The notes below the pieces were generated by a model, which did no database searches, was not told where the DNA came from, and saw nothing but the letters and a program-made list of their open reading frames with translations. The position numbers and the translations under genes are program-made. From Agelas oroides (lineage: Eukaryota; Porifera; Demospongiae; Agelasida; Agelasidae), in assembly GCA_949130485.1 (NCBI GenBank), contig OX422184.1, positions 24,980,917 through 25,044,916 of the forward strand: DNA of 64,000 bases, read 5' to 3'. Below, one piece after another: positions 36,074 through 47,081 of this stretch (position 1 is its first letter; every line of letters begins with the position of its first letter).

Positions 36074-39000
36074 ATGGCTCCTGTCATCTTGCTCCTCACC
36101 CTTCTCCTCCCAATCACATGTGTCTCTGCTGTTGATGTATCCAAGTTGAATGTGCACACTGTCCCATGTAACCAAACAACAACATCTTGTGAATGTCGCC
36201 AAAATGCTGATGTGTGCATCTTCACTTTTCAGATAGAACGACGTCAGAGTTTCACTCGATACTACATTGATCCACAGAGTACAAAGCAACCAACAGATGT
36301 AGTAGCACGTGTCTATTACTTTGATGATAACAATGGAAAACTTTATGGTCACACAGGGCCCCCTAATCCATTTTGCCATAACGCCTCAGAATATGATGTC
36401 AGTAAGTGTACCCCAACATACACACTGGATGGATCAACTTACAGATCTTTTATCGCAGTGAATGGACAGATTCCAGGTCCTAAGCTAATCGTGTGGGAGA
36501 ACCAGACTGTCATTGTAAATGTTAGCAATCAACTTCCAATGGAGACTGTCTCCATCCACTGGCATGGCATGTATCAACGAAATACATACTTTATGGATGG
36601 AGTCCAACACATCACACAGTTTGGAATCGATCCACTGAAGTCCTTCTGCTACATGTTTAAAGCAATCCCATCTGGTACCTACTGGTATCACTCCCACACT
36701 GGAACCCAACTATCAGATGGTTTGTATGGTGGACTGATTATCAAAGAGAGTCCAGGTAAGGTGACACAAATCCAGAATGCACTGTCTCAACATCAAGCAC
36801 TATGGAATTACCGAGACATACCAGCTGAACATACGCTTGTCATTGCTGACTGGTATCGTGCAGATGCAATAACTGATTACTCTTTGCTTTTAAGTGACTG
36901 CTGGTTCTATAATTATACAGAAGGAAAACCCCCAGGCCCCAATGATAAACCACAAGGATTTAGCTTTGGACCAGATGGACAGGAAGCCAGGAATTATCCA
37001 TTCTGGTCTGCATTGATCAATGGAAAGGGCAAACATCCTGACATACCCTATTTGACATCACGTCTATCTGTATTCAATGTCGACCCTGGCCAAGTGTATC
37101 GTTTTCGCCTGATTGGAGCAATCAATAACTATTTGTTTCGGTTCTCAATAGATGAGCATCAACTCTGGGTTGTAGGGACAGATGGACACTGGGTGAAGCC
37201 TGTGCCAGTGGACTACATTGCCCTACAATCAGGAGAGAGGTATGATTTTCTACTCATTACCAAGAGCACCTCCAATGCTAAGCGCAACTACTGGATACGA
37301 GCTGAAACACAAGAGATTAGTGAGAAGGATGCTACAAATCCTACAGGTCCAGCACCCTACCGCATGTTGTTAGATCATGCAGCTGAGGCAATTCTCCACT
37401 ATAATATGCCTGGAGCTTCACAGCCAACTTCAGCAGACTATGTGAACATCAAGAACAATTCTATCCCTGTCAATTCAACCTGCACCTCAGACCATCACTG
37501 CGTAATGATGAACTGTCCGTGGAATATACACCCTGCCTACAATCTAACATGTAGGCATGTGGACTCTCTTCAACTTCTCCTTCCTTCCCCAGAAAATATA
37601 CTTCCAAAGGCCACTCCAGATGAGGAAATTTTCTTCCAATTTGGTACAGAAGGTTTGAATGGTGTGAGTTCTGTAAATGGACGCCGTTTACGGTTTCCAT
37701 CAGTCCCTCCTAGATTGACTGTTAATAATCAAGAATTCCAAGAGATATATGACCGTGAATACTGCAAAAATTTGAATGACCCTAACCTCTGCTACGATGT
37801 GAACAATGAGTTGTCAAATCCAGATTGCTGGTGTGTCCACATGAGGAATCTCAAGCATGGAAAAACCTATCGGTTTGTGTATACTGTAGCTGGGCCACAT
37901 GGTGCATTTAGCCATCCAATACATATGCATGGCCACAGCTTCTTTGTAGCCAAGATTGGTCTACCACATATTTACAACAGAACTGGCTTTGCTGATTGCT
38001 TTTCTGATGACATTGAATGTAGTACATATCCACCAGGGTTCGGAAAATGTGACTATGATAAAATGACCAATAGTAAAGCAGACTATACCTGTCCTGCACC
38101 AAAGTGGGCTCCTGGGCAACAGTACACATATCCTTTGCCCACACCATCAGGTAAGATTGACCCACACACACCTCGGAAAGATACAATTTTGGTTCCAGAA
38201 GGCGGCTATGCAGTAATCTATGTAGTTGCAGACAACCCTGGCATCTGGTTCATGCACTGTCATATTGAGAACCACCAAGCTGAAGGCATGGAAGTGATTC
38301 TTAATGAGGCACAACCAAACCAGAACCCGTCACCACAAGCGATGCGTCAATTTGGCAACTTTCAACCGACCCTCCAAGAGTTCTATGACTGGCTGGAGTT
38401 TAACCCAGACAACCTGCCAACAACTCCACCACCACCGGCCACATGTGCTGCTGCTGGCTTCACCAGTGGATGCTGCAGTGAGCCGGGCAACAAATGCTAC
38501 GTCCCCACTGGTAACTGTAGGTGTGACGCCCAGTGCTACCAGTTAGGTAACTGCTGCCCAGATGTTCAGTGTGCCAGACGTAAGTCAGTAATAAATGTGG
38601 CAGTACTGACTAATAATTCAACAGTATTTTATTGTAAAGAATGCGACTCAATATCTGCCCCAAATATTGCAATTTGCCATTTACTGTAGCCTCAACTTTT
38701 TTTGAAAGACATTAAGTGTACTGTATAGCTAGCTACTTTAAAAAGTTGAGTGAAAACCTTGAAACACAATGCATGTGATTTGTGACTTTGTTTGTGCTTA
38801 AACTAATGCATGGTAGAGTAGATTAGTTGCTTAATTCTCTCCATTGCAGGCTTCAGTAGCAATGCTGTATGTAGTGACAGTACGGTACCACTTAATCTAT
38901 GAAATAGTTATTTTACCCATGCACTAATTCTTTTCAGGGATTTTTTTTACTTATATATTGGTAACTGTTGTGCAAACCTATAATCACCTGTCCCTTTATC

Positions 39001-40161
39001 CTATTGGTAAATGTTGGGCAAGCCTCATATCTAATGATGTTACTACAACCGGCAAGGGTAAGTTTGTCACACGCTCAAGTATTGAACAGATTTGTAACCC
39101 TGCAAAACTGGACAGACAACAGATATGGCTTTCCATGAGAGCATTCTCTATTATCAAACCACTGGGCCAAATGATATCTCATCTGAATACTGATTTTGTA
39201 TAAACAACTAAGCTAAGCTTTGGCAATACAATACTCATTTCATCTTGCAGAAGTTTATATATCCCATCTTTAATTAACCCCTTCCTCCCTAGCAACAGTA
39301 TGTGAAGCTGCTGGTCACAGGTCCTGCTGTGCTTCAACCCGTCCATTTGACCCTAAATGCAAAGTCAGTGCCCGCAACTGTTGGTGTGACAAGCGTTGTT
39401 ATGTGTCTGGGAACTGCTGCCCTGATATTAGCAAAACCTGCAAGGGTAAGTCACATCCTCAACTATTCAACAGATTGTGCAGTAACCCTGTAACTCTAAT
39501 ATCAAACTACTGAGCCAAAGGAAGCAATTGATATTCCATCTGAGTGCATCTTGGATTTCCTGATTTGGAATTTATGACATAAGCTGTGGCAATACAATAC
39601 TCATTTCACTTATCATAGTTCTTTGTTTTATTGAATCCTGCAGCCTGGGGAGGCCAGATTAATGAATATGAGATGGCCAATGAGGTGCAAGACCTGCTTG
39701 ACCAAGCAAACCATGGCCCAGCACCAACAGAGGTAGCCACAACCCAGGCCAACAATCGTCTAGCACCAACACAGGCTGCCAGACACCAGGCTACAGGCTG
39801 TGCAGCAGCCGGCTATACTGGATGCTGTACTGGAGACAACTGCAAGACTGAGTCAGGCTGCTACTGTGATGTGAAGTGCTACTACTTCCACAACTGCTGT
39901 GACGATATCACGTCCATTGGCTGCTACCGTAAGTGTGCTGTACCTTTTTGTGTTCATTAAGTTGCTTAATTCTGACAGTTGAGAGTATTTTCAGATGCTA
40001 TTTGACAAAGAATTTATAAGAGAAAAATGGCTGTGAATCTGACTCCTAATCATTCTTATGGAGAAAGTCGTGAGATTTTCGTGTTCACCTTTTCTGAACT
40101 ATGTGTTTGTTTATGCTTCTCCACAGCACCACAGCGGCGTGAACTCTACTTCACACAGTGA
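36074..40161 (+). CDS. Secreted laccase-like multicopper oxidase with three somatomedin-B-like modules (MCO gene 2)
   Basis: Predicted coding exons are 36074-38579, 39293-39445, 39644-39928 and 40127-40161, giving 992 residues. Intron positions and phases (all phase 1) are identical to MCO gene 1. A signal peptide (MAPVILLLTLLLPITCVSA) precedes a Cys-rich N-terminal segment (CNQTTTSCECRQNADVC). Copper motifs are intact: HWHG at 162-165, WYHSH ending at 208, HPIHMHGH at 614-621, HCHIENHQAEGM at 728-739. The third domain is followed by a Pro-rich linker (TTPPPPATC) and three Cys-rich modules with the CxCDxxC...CC core, the last reading CYCDVKCYYFHNCC. Exon 4 encodes only APQRRELYFTQ-type residues. 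It should be an extracellular oxidase; no membrane anchor is seen. Differences from gene 1 are mostly substitutions and in-frame indels, as expected if both remain functional. Confidence 0.9.
38950..39230 (+). pseudogene. Vestigial SMB-like exon in intron 1 of MCO gene 2
   Basis: ggtaaatgttgggcaagcctcatatctaatgatg-type text, followed by acaaccggcaag|ggtaagt, resembles the 3' half of the real exon 2 (aactgctgccctgatatt...aaaacctgcaag|ggtaagt). After it comes the same intron flank (cacacgctcaagtattgaacag; tgtaaccctgcaa; caaaccactgggcc; ggcaatacaatactcattt). The donor survives near 39057, but conserved cysteines are lost, so it is probably not used. Confidence 0.55.
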
Positions 40162-40169
40162 AACACAAC

Positions 40170-41180
40170 AGCACAATGAACTTTGTGTGAACCTTAGAAT
40201 TTAGTACATTGTGATTTGCATGGTTTAGAATAAGAGCTTCAATCACAGTATAGTGATTGACTTTCCTAGTCCTTTAGTAGGCATGTATGTATTGCTGATT
40301 GCTGCACTTGAATTTATAAACTTGTAAGTTCACATGAACTTAATTTGTTGGTAATTGAAGCAACATTGCAACCCTCACAATACTACTCTCAATGGATTGG
40401 CTAGTGTTTGGACATGCAAACCACCTTTGCTGGTAACCTGTTGGGATACCTGAACGGCAGGCAGCAATGAGAAGGGAACAGCAATTCTTGCCAACATTTG
40501 ACCTCCAATGATTTGATAAATCTTGGTAATTGTCACTCTTCCACTTGTGACCAGTTGACCAGAAACAGGAAAATAACTTTGCATGGCCTGAATATAGGTC
40601 TAGAAACATAATATGCAACTCCTGTTTCTTCAGCTGTACCATACACCTTTCTCAGTACGTTGTGATGTGGCTACACTGAATCTTGTACTATAGTGCCTGT
40701 GATGCTGTCTAGATAACTATAGTAGCACTGTTGACGGCGCTTTGTCAAGTCCTGGGCTGTATATAGTGCACTGCAAAACCACTTGGGTTTAGGGTGGGGG
40801 GAATGTTACCAAATAGGTTTTCTTGAAAGTCCATTGAGGAGTTTCTTCTCTAATTTCAGAAGACCTACTTGGCATTTCTACCACAACCATAAACAAAAAA
40901 CTCCTCCATGCAGGGGCAGATGTTCAAAGCAAACAACAAGTCTCACCAGAAATGCTGATCTATTGGTTTCGACAGATGGCATTCAACAAAAAGGGGAAGC
41001 TTCTCAACTACACTCTGATTCACATTGTAAGCTCTCCTTGAACTTTACATGTCATGTACACAAAAGGAATGCAACCAATAAGGTGACCAAAATATGGTTG
41101 AACTTGTAATCTAAACCTTTTTACAGTTCATGTCATGAGCATATGCAGTGAAGGAGTTGCTGTAAGTGTCCAAAAGTATA
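40170..41180. other. MCO gene 2 3' flank and gene-free stretch
   Basis: The first 400 bases match the 3' flank of MCO gene 1; beyond about 40560 the similarity stops. An open frame at 40783-41109 has no recognisable motif and is not called. Confidence 0.45.
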
Positions 41181-41184
41181 TGCT

Positions 41185-42219
41185 GCCATGAATACTGCAA
41201 GCATAACCTGCTAGCAATTCTCATAGGAGTTGGGAATCTTTTCTTGTGGCTGTGGATCAGTGGTGGAGTTTACACAAACAAGTATATAAATGTTCTGGAA
41301 GGTTCATTTGCACTTAACCTGATCATTCTAACTGCTATCACCTACTGTGTCAATCTCTTTAAAGGAAATCAGCTCATAGTTGGGTACACCTGGACCATCT
41401 CTATCTCAATAGCATTTGCTACATTCATTGGAATCTTTGTCTTTCGGCTGGCAAATGTGACTGGCACAACTCAATACCTTAAAAGGAAGTTTGCAGCGTT
41501 GAAAGTAGCAATGAACCAAAATGAAGCTAAAGCTGAACCAAGGTCCCCTTTAGGCTATGGACTCCCTGCCAGACCAGCTGTTAACCCTTTAAACACTGAA
41601 TTTTTTTCACCGGAGATTAGTTTTAGCCTAAACATGCCTTTAACGCACCGTATCTCCATTTCTGTCAAAGCTCTGACTTCAAAACTGAGCCCAACTCCAC
41701 TTCCAGCCTTAGCAAGCAGACACGTGACCTTAACCACGCCCCCTCATTAACGAGCATGCAATGGTCGGCACTCTCGATTGGCAAACACCCGCTTAGGGCC
41801 CAAGAGGCCTTCCCTGCCAGAAATGAACCCCCTGAAGGGTGAGAGTAGCATTTTCTAAGCCTGCTCATGCAGCCAGGCCAAGAGTTGGCCCACCCGGTGC
41901 CAACCACGGTCCTTTTGCAGCCAAGCCTAGCAGCTGCCATGTGCACAGCACCCTGCAGGTGACCCCACCCACCTCCCCCTGTCCCACCGTTTCTGCTGAC
42001 GCAGAACCTGCGCGCCAGCGCGCAGAGACTATCTTTTCTGCGAAGTGCGCAGTATGACGTTATCAAAAGTGTACTATAGGGTTTAAAGGGTTAAACCCAG
42101 ATGATTATGAGCCATCACTCTACATTCCACAAAGACTCGCCACTGCTGAGCCAACAGAAGGAACTGATGAAGCACAAAGAAGACTAACTCCTTTGTATAC
42201 TTACGGCTTCATTAAGTAG
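41185..42219 (+). pseudogene. PMP-like family, copy F: C-terminal membrane part only, split by a transposon
   Basis: The frame from about 41185 encodes NLLAILIGVGNLFLWLWISG, then GVYTNKYINVLEGSFALNLI and later FRLANVTGTTQYLKRK. It matches the last three membrane segments and tail of gene C (its residues about 1149-1310). Seven extra bases near 41554-41560 shift the tail frame. A 506-bp TTAA-flanked element (41585-42090) then interrupts the sequence. The tail resumes at 42095 (PDDYEPS..., AEPTEGTDEAQRRLTPLYTY) and ends at a TAG at 42217-42219. Everything upstream (ectodomain and first membrane segments) is missing. It is a dead 3' relic lying downstream of MCO gene 2. Confidence 0.85.
41585..42090. 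mobile_element. TTAA-flanked MITE, copy 1 (piggyBac-like signature)
   Basis: ccctttaaac at the left and gtttaaaggg at the right are perfect inverted termini, bounded by ttaa at 41581-41584 and 42091-42094. A TTAA duplication and CCCTT-type ends are the signature of piggyBac-type elements; no transposase is present. Homology of the flanks to the uninterrupted tails of genes C and D confirms the insertion. A second, shorter copy lies at 53287-53711. Confidence 0.75.
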
Positions 42220-42493
42220 TTCTCAACAGTAATCATTTCATCTCTTGAACTTGATTTACTATGTGTAATATTTTCACCTGTGTAAGCTTTCCAGTAACTT
42301 TATACCAAATTAATTAGTGTAAGTGGGTGTACTGCATTCTTGAGATATCGAATTTTTTAGAGGCCAAATTCCGGTTGACAACAACGACAACGACGAAAAA
42401 TCTCAATTGAATGTGGGTATACCCTCACTTCGCTCGAAATTAATGAAATTTTGTATCATCCAAGAACATACCAAGGGGTGGGGCAGAGAAAGT

Positions 42494-42528
<35 letters not shown>

Positions 42529-45110
42529 CAGCCCCTCCCAGACCCCCCATAAAACCGCCACTGCAAAGGTCACCACGCCTAACAGCTTCAAAGGGGGGGG
42601 GGCACTGTGGCAAAATCTCTTCAAGTGGCATGTGCCCTGGGTGCCCCCCCACCCCATGTTCCGCCGCCTATGCCATTTGATGTCATCGATCAGAGGACAA
42701 TGCGACTGGGTGTACATAGTGCAGACTGGAACTGTTGTGTTTTGATTAGAAGAGGCACCTTGTTCCAAAGTAGAGATCAGCTGTCAGATATTTTTGCTTC
42801 ATGGAGATAGTCAGACAGCTGGTAGCTATTCAAGGTAGGCTAGGAGAGAGAGTGGGGGAGAGATTGATTACTTTTATGATAGCAAGATATCTTTCTCAAC
42901 ACATTGCAAAGCAGAGCAAGCTCGCAGAGTGGTTACCTGCTTGCAGACAAGCTGTCCCGTGTGCCCCCCCCCCCCCCCTCCACCGCCTATGCCATTTGAT
43001 GTCATCGATCACAGGACATTGTGACTGGGTGTTTATAGTGCTGACTGGTACTGTTGTAAAAATGTTGTGTTTTGATTTAGAAGAGGCAGCTTCATGTCTG
43101 CGTGTGAGTGAGTCAGTACAGCTGTATTTAAAAATTATTCATGCTCGCCTATATTTATTTTGAAAAATTTCTCAACGTGATATAGCTGCTTGTAACTGTA
43201 CTCAAAATGCACGTACCAATCTCTATCGTGCCCTACGGCAATAGTTAGAGCTGGCCCAAACCTCTGGGGTATGTCCCGGTAGTTATTTGTAATGATTGTC
43301 ATCCTAGGCAGGAAGAGGTGGGGTGTAAGAGGTGGGGCGATCATCGAGATAGCTACGCGGTAAGCGTGCAAGTCATGGCTCGATAGAACGATCTGTTTTC
43401 TTGTTCACCGCTACTGTTAGCCTTGCTGCTGAAGAGAATGGGGTTACAGCAACTCACATCAGGAGCGTTACTCCAGGTAAGCGTACTGAAAACGAAGGCA
43501 AGATAAGTACCGTTCGAGCGATATTCTTGTTGGACACTCATCTCTGTCGAAACAGCTGCTTGCTCTGATGCTCAGTACCTTAGCCCGCCCTATTACTACA
43601 GTTTCAGAGAGTGGAAGCACTAACAAATTACCAGCAATAATGTCAGTTCATTCGCACATGGCTGCCGAGTAAGAAGCCACAAAACGGTACTACGTTAGTT
43701 GCGCGGATATCGGCCCTAAAGGGTGGCAGCAAGGGCGAAGCTAGGAAAGAAAAGGGGAGTCGGAAGGAAGGGAATGAAATAGATATATGATAACAAGATC
43801 ATTCTAGTTTGTTTCTGGGTAATAGACTTGGTACTAGTAGACATGATCAAAAATGCACTCAGATTGGATGTCCATAGCTTCTTTAGCAGCTGTGGGCACA
43901 TAATGAGTAATTTGTTTCTGACTCTGGAGTGGGCACTTCCTACATCTCCTCATTGGTCTTTACCTGCTTTTGTTCACAATTGTGTAAGAAGATGGTGAGT
44001 ATAATTACCTGTAGTCAGGCCCAGATGTTCTACACTGGCCATTTCACTGATGCCATTGCAGAACAAAGCATTGTACACAACCTATTACCAAGGTATCATG
44101 CACTACTGTATGAATGACATGAATTAACATGTGTTGCCTAGGTAATGAATTGGTATGTACAGCTTAAATGAAAATCACAGCTTGTTGAAAATTCCACAAT
44201 TCCTCAATTTTCTGTGAACCAGTTTGTTGTCATATATTGATCAGAGTATACAGTCCTGAAAGGCATGTTCCCACATATTACTGTCAGCACCAGCAGATGA
44301 CTGATATCATACTAACATGGTGCTCATATGCTCCAAGGGCTGCATTGGATGTCCTGAGGGGCATTTCCCCAGCACTACAGTTATCATGTGTTGTTTACAT
44401 AAGTATAGTCAATTTGAGAACGTCTGCTGATTGCTAGAATAAGATTAAAAATGCCTGGTGTAAACTTGCCATTCTTACACTGTGTTACGTACTGTGCCTG
44501 ATTTAGAAAGTCAGTTGGTTCCTTGCTCTACTTTGAGCTCTAAAAGGCTTTAACTAGCTGTATTCTCCTATCTTCAAAAGTTTGACACTTCTCTAAATCA
44601 GCAAATAGCAAAGCCCAATGACATCCATCTCTATTACCATCATAATATCTACTCTCACTTGAACAACCAAGATTGATTGCAACATACTCAAGTTTATGGC
44701 ACTTTCCTTTACTAAGTGTACCTTCCCTTTAAGCAGTGGTGTAGGAACCGTAGCAGCCATAGCGGCTTTGGCCGTGGTCCATGCATGACCAGGCAGTAGT
44801 TGCCATTCTATCACCAATCTATTTACTCAATCTAATCAAATGGTAAAGTGATGCTAGTAACACTATTACCAGGTAAAGCAGAGAGACAGTCACATGTCTG
44901 ATTTCAATAAGGCAAGCATCACTACCCATGTAAGCAAACACACAGTCACACACACAGGCATTCAGTCATGTTGGAGAATATATAATGCGTACTACATGTA
45001 GCTACAGGATATTAAAAACAACCACTCTCCACCCTTAGAGCGAGGTGATTTTTGCCCATCATCTATTGCATTATCTGTTAAATAATCCACAAGTACTCAG
45101 AGCATCTTGC
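42220..45110. other. Gene-free stretch with homopolymers
   Basis: It contains a 31-G tract (42496-42526), a shorter C run (about 42966-42979) and a duplicated segment (tatgccatttgatgtcatcg at about 42669 and 42989). A stretch at 42840-42960 resembles 60590-60720. Open frames around the G/C tracts (proline or glycine runs) are artefacts. No family similarity was recognised. Confidence 0.5.
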
Positions 45111-45116
45111 CTGGAA

Positions 45117-45500
45117 ATAAAGATTTAGATGTTATGAAGTGAAAAAGGCCGGCAGCCACCAGGAGTCGAACCCAGGACACCTGGCTTGAGCCGCCAGTGC
45201 TCTGCCACTGAGCTATGGCAACCGGACAACCACCAGCCCTCACAATCCTCTAATATGTACTGAGCATTTAGAGTGAGAAAACCACTCAGCATGTGTTCTT
45301 TCATGATGGAGAGAATTTTCCGGTCGACCCCTAATGGAGTTCTGACAGCACATACTGAGTGGCTGCCGGGTGTGCGACTGAGGCATTCAGTACCACCTCA
45401 AGCCAGGTGTCCTGGGTTCGACTCCCGGTGGCTGCCGGCCTTTTTCACTTTCCTCTATTTTCGCCTCATAACATCTAAATTCCTTTATTTAAATCCACAA
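45117..45500. repeat. Inverted repeat with tRNA-like arms
   Basis: The left arm (about 45117-45196: aataaagatttagatgttat, then gaagtgaaaaaggccggcag) is mirrored by the right arm (about 45398-45494: ctgccggcctttttcacttt, then cataacatctaaatt). Both arms include a tRNA-like 3' half with the B-box word gggttcgactcc. The pair forms a roughly 380-bp fold-back unit, either two SINEs in opposite orientation or one palindromic element. Confidence 0.6.
45152..45222 (-). tRNA. tRNA-like sequence, probably a tRNA-derived repeat (SINE head), not a proven gene
   Basis: On the minus strand it starts gttgccatagctcagtgg (A box) and carries ggttcgactcc (B box). It folds with a GCTC/GAGC D-stem, a perfect CTGGC/GCCAG anticodon stem and a 5-bp T-stem with two G-U pairs. 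The acceptor stem has a mismatch. The anticodon loop GGCTCAA would give anticodon CTC, but position 33 is G instead of the near-universal T. It lies in one arm of a longer inverted repeat, which favours a mobile element over a working tRNA. Confidence 0.45.
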
Positions 45501-45839
45501 GTAGTTTTGTGCTGAGATTCATGTGCTGAGATATATTTTGGTATTTGCAACTTTGCTAGAATCAATGTCATGGGACTCTATGTTGCCATGACAACACAAA
45601 TGCAAACAACATCACTGTTCTTTCCCCTTCCTGTTGATATCTCATTTGTGTGTTGAAGCATGAGAAATTACACTCATGATTTACAGTTGGATACTATGGT
45701 CCTTAACTTATAACAAACTGGTTTGTTCAACATACCTATCAATTGTCACAGCAAGCCTAGGGAGAGTTGATGCAGCACTGTTACGTGATGTAGTTCAACT
45801 TTACTAATAGAGGCAGAAAGACAGGATTAGAGATACAAA

Positions 45840-46370
45840 GATTATTGTGGTTTGTCTGCATGCATGGTTGCAGACAAGCTGCCTCTTTGGTTGCATAATC
45901 CTTGTGTGGCAGCATAATCTGCATTTGTGGTATGCATGGAATTGTACCTCTAGTTGATTATGTAGCATTTTACTTCTGAGCAGAAAACAAAACAGTCAAC
46001 AGCTGAAAATGCTATTGTAGGAAGTTTATTTGAGCCCTTGCCATGTTAAACACACTACTGGAGCAATATTTACTGCAGCTGGCGTGAATCTGCATCTAGA
46101 CGTGGAAGATAATTATGTTTTGTTTGTGTTCACATATTTACTGGGAACTTTGTAAGGAAGTCAAGCACAAGATTGGAGTATATAAGAGCATCAATTGGAT
46201 ACACTCTCACAGTGTTTGTGCATGTGATATAGTTTGTGATGGACACAATGCATGTCTGATTGTATCTGGAAGTCAAATACTGATACTTAATCAGAGTTCC
46301 AACAAAGTAAAAGTGAGTCACATTCTACTCTACTCCTGTAAAGGTCAGTACAATCTGCACTAGTGGCCAT
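45840..46370 (+). promoter_or_regulatory. Conserved 5' block, TATA box and putative first exon of gene C
   Basis: Matches the stretches in front of copies B and D (shared ctgcctctttggttgca, tttgagcccttgccatgtta, actctcacagtgtttgtgc). A TATA box, tatataag, lies at 46179-46186. About 160 bases later the conserved ctcctgtaaag|gtcagtac provides a donor at 46344. An acceptor, ttttctgcag, ends at 47066, 15 bases before the ATG. This implies a non-coding first exon and a 5' UTR intron of about 0.7 kb. Inferred from conservation among three family members. Confidence 0.5.
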
Positions 46371-46669
46371 TGTTTAGTAAAGACTTGTATGACAGCATGA
46401 TCTGTTCTTCTCATAGTTAAAAGTAGTAATATTACTGTATGTCCACCTTTCAGGAATTGCAGGCCCGCTTACCAACATGCTGAATAATAGCCCAAGTTTT
46501 CTGTTACAAAGTGTCACATGTGATATGAAATGAATCACAAGACATTAGACAATTAGCTTGGCATACAAAAGTTGTAGCCTTGTTCCTTGTGACTTACTGC
46601 ATACTAAGTATACAGTACCTGCATTGTGCTAAAACCATAACTCAGAATGGTATGCTTGTGGTATCAAAC

Positions 46670-46780
46670 ACAAAACTCTGCTCTTCTGCAGTTGTTACAA
46701 CATTACAACACATGATGTCTCAGTCCACAACGTTCGTTGTTCTTGTGGCAGCGCTGCTCATCTTTGCCTTAGACAGCTAG
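46670..46780 (+). pseudogene. Duplicate of the signal-peptide exon start, inside the 5' UTR intron of gene C
   Basis: ctcttctgcag|ttgttacaac, followed by an ATG at 46713, repeats the start region of gene C (47050-47130). It encodes SQSTTFVVLVAALLIFAL-type residues and then stops (TAG at 46778-46780). The acceptor site is preserved, so it could be spliced as an alternative second exon giving only about 20 residues. It is most simply a truncated 5'-end duplicate. Confidence 0.65.
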
Positions 46781-47081
46781 GGTGCTGGCTGCTGTGTAGC
46801 TAGGCTATTATCATACTTCAGGTGTAATATACAATTCTTCATATAGCATAAACTGGTGGTGGAGATTCCCTATCTTCTTATGCGCTCATGGTAGAGCATA
46901 ATTAGCTAGCTGTGAAATGCTTACATGGTGTTCTTGGATCTTTCTCTGGGTCCATAGCAACTTGCACAGCAGTAGCAAACTTAATGGCTAAATTTTGATG
47001 AAATGGATGATTTGCAGATAATAACTTTACAAAATTGTGGTAATACAAACTTCTGCTTTTCTGCAGTTGTTACAACACGAG

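Larger units (their letters stand above)
29090..40560 (+). repeat. Segmental duplication, copy 2 (contains MCO gene 2)
   Basis: Colinear with about 2.6-14.4 kb. Protein-coding exons are the best conserved part; flanks keep order but carry many indels. It lacks the 6001-6408 and 8278-8604 MITEs and has gained the fold-back element at 34914-35559. The stretch 31.7-36.07 kb is otherwise gene-free 5' flank of MCO gene 2. Confidence 0.8.

Noticed and set aside
40783-41109. Open frame of 108 codons upstream of copy F
   Set aside because: No motif, no splice pattern and no counterpart after MCO gene 1.
42403-42768. Proline- or glycine-rich open frames on both strands
   Set aside because: They are produced by the 31-G homopolymer and have no conserved flank.
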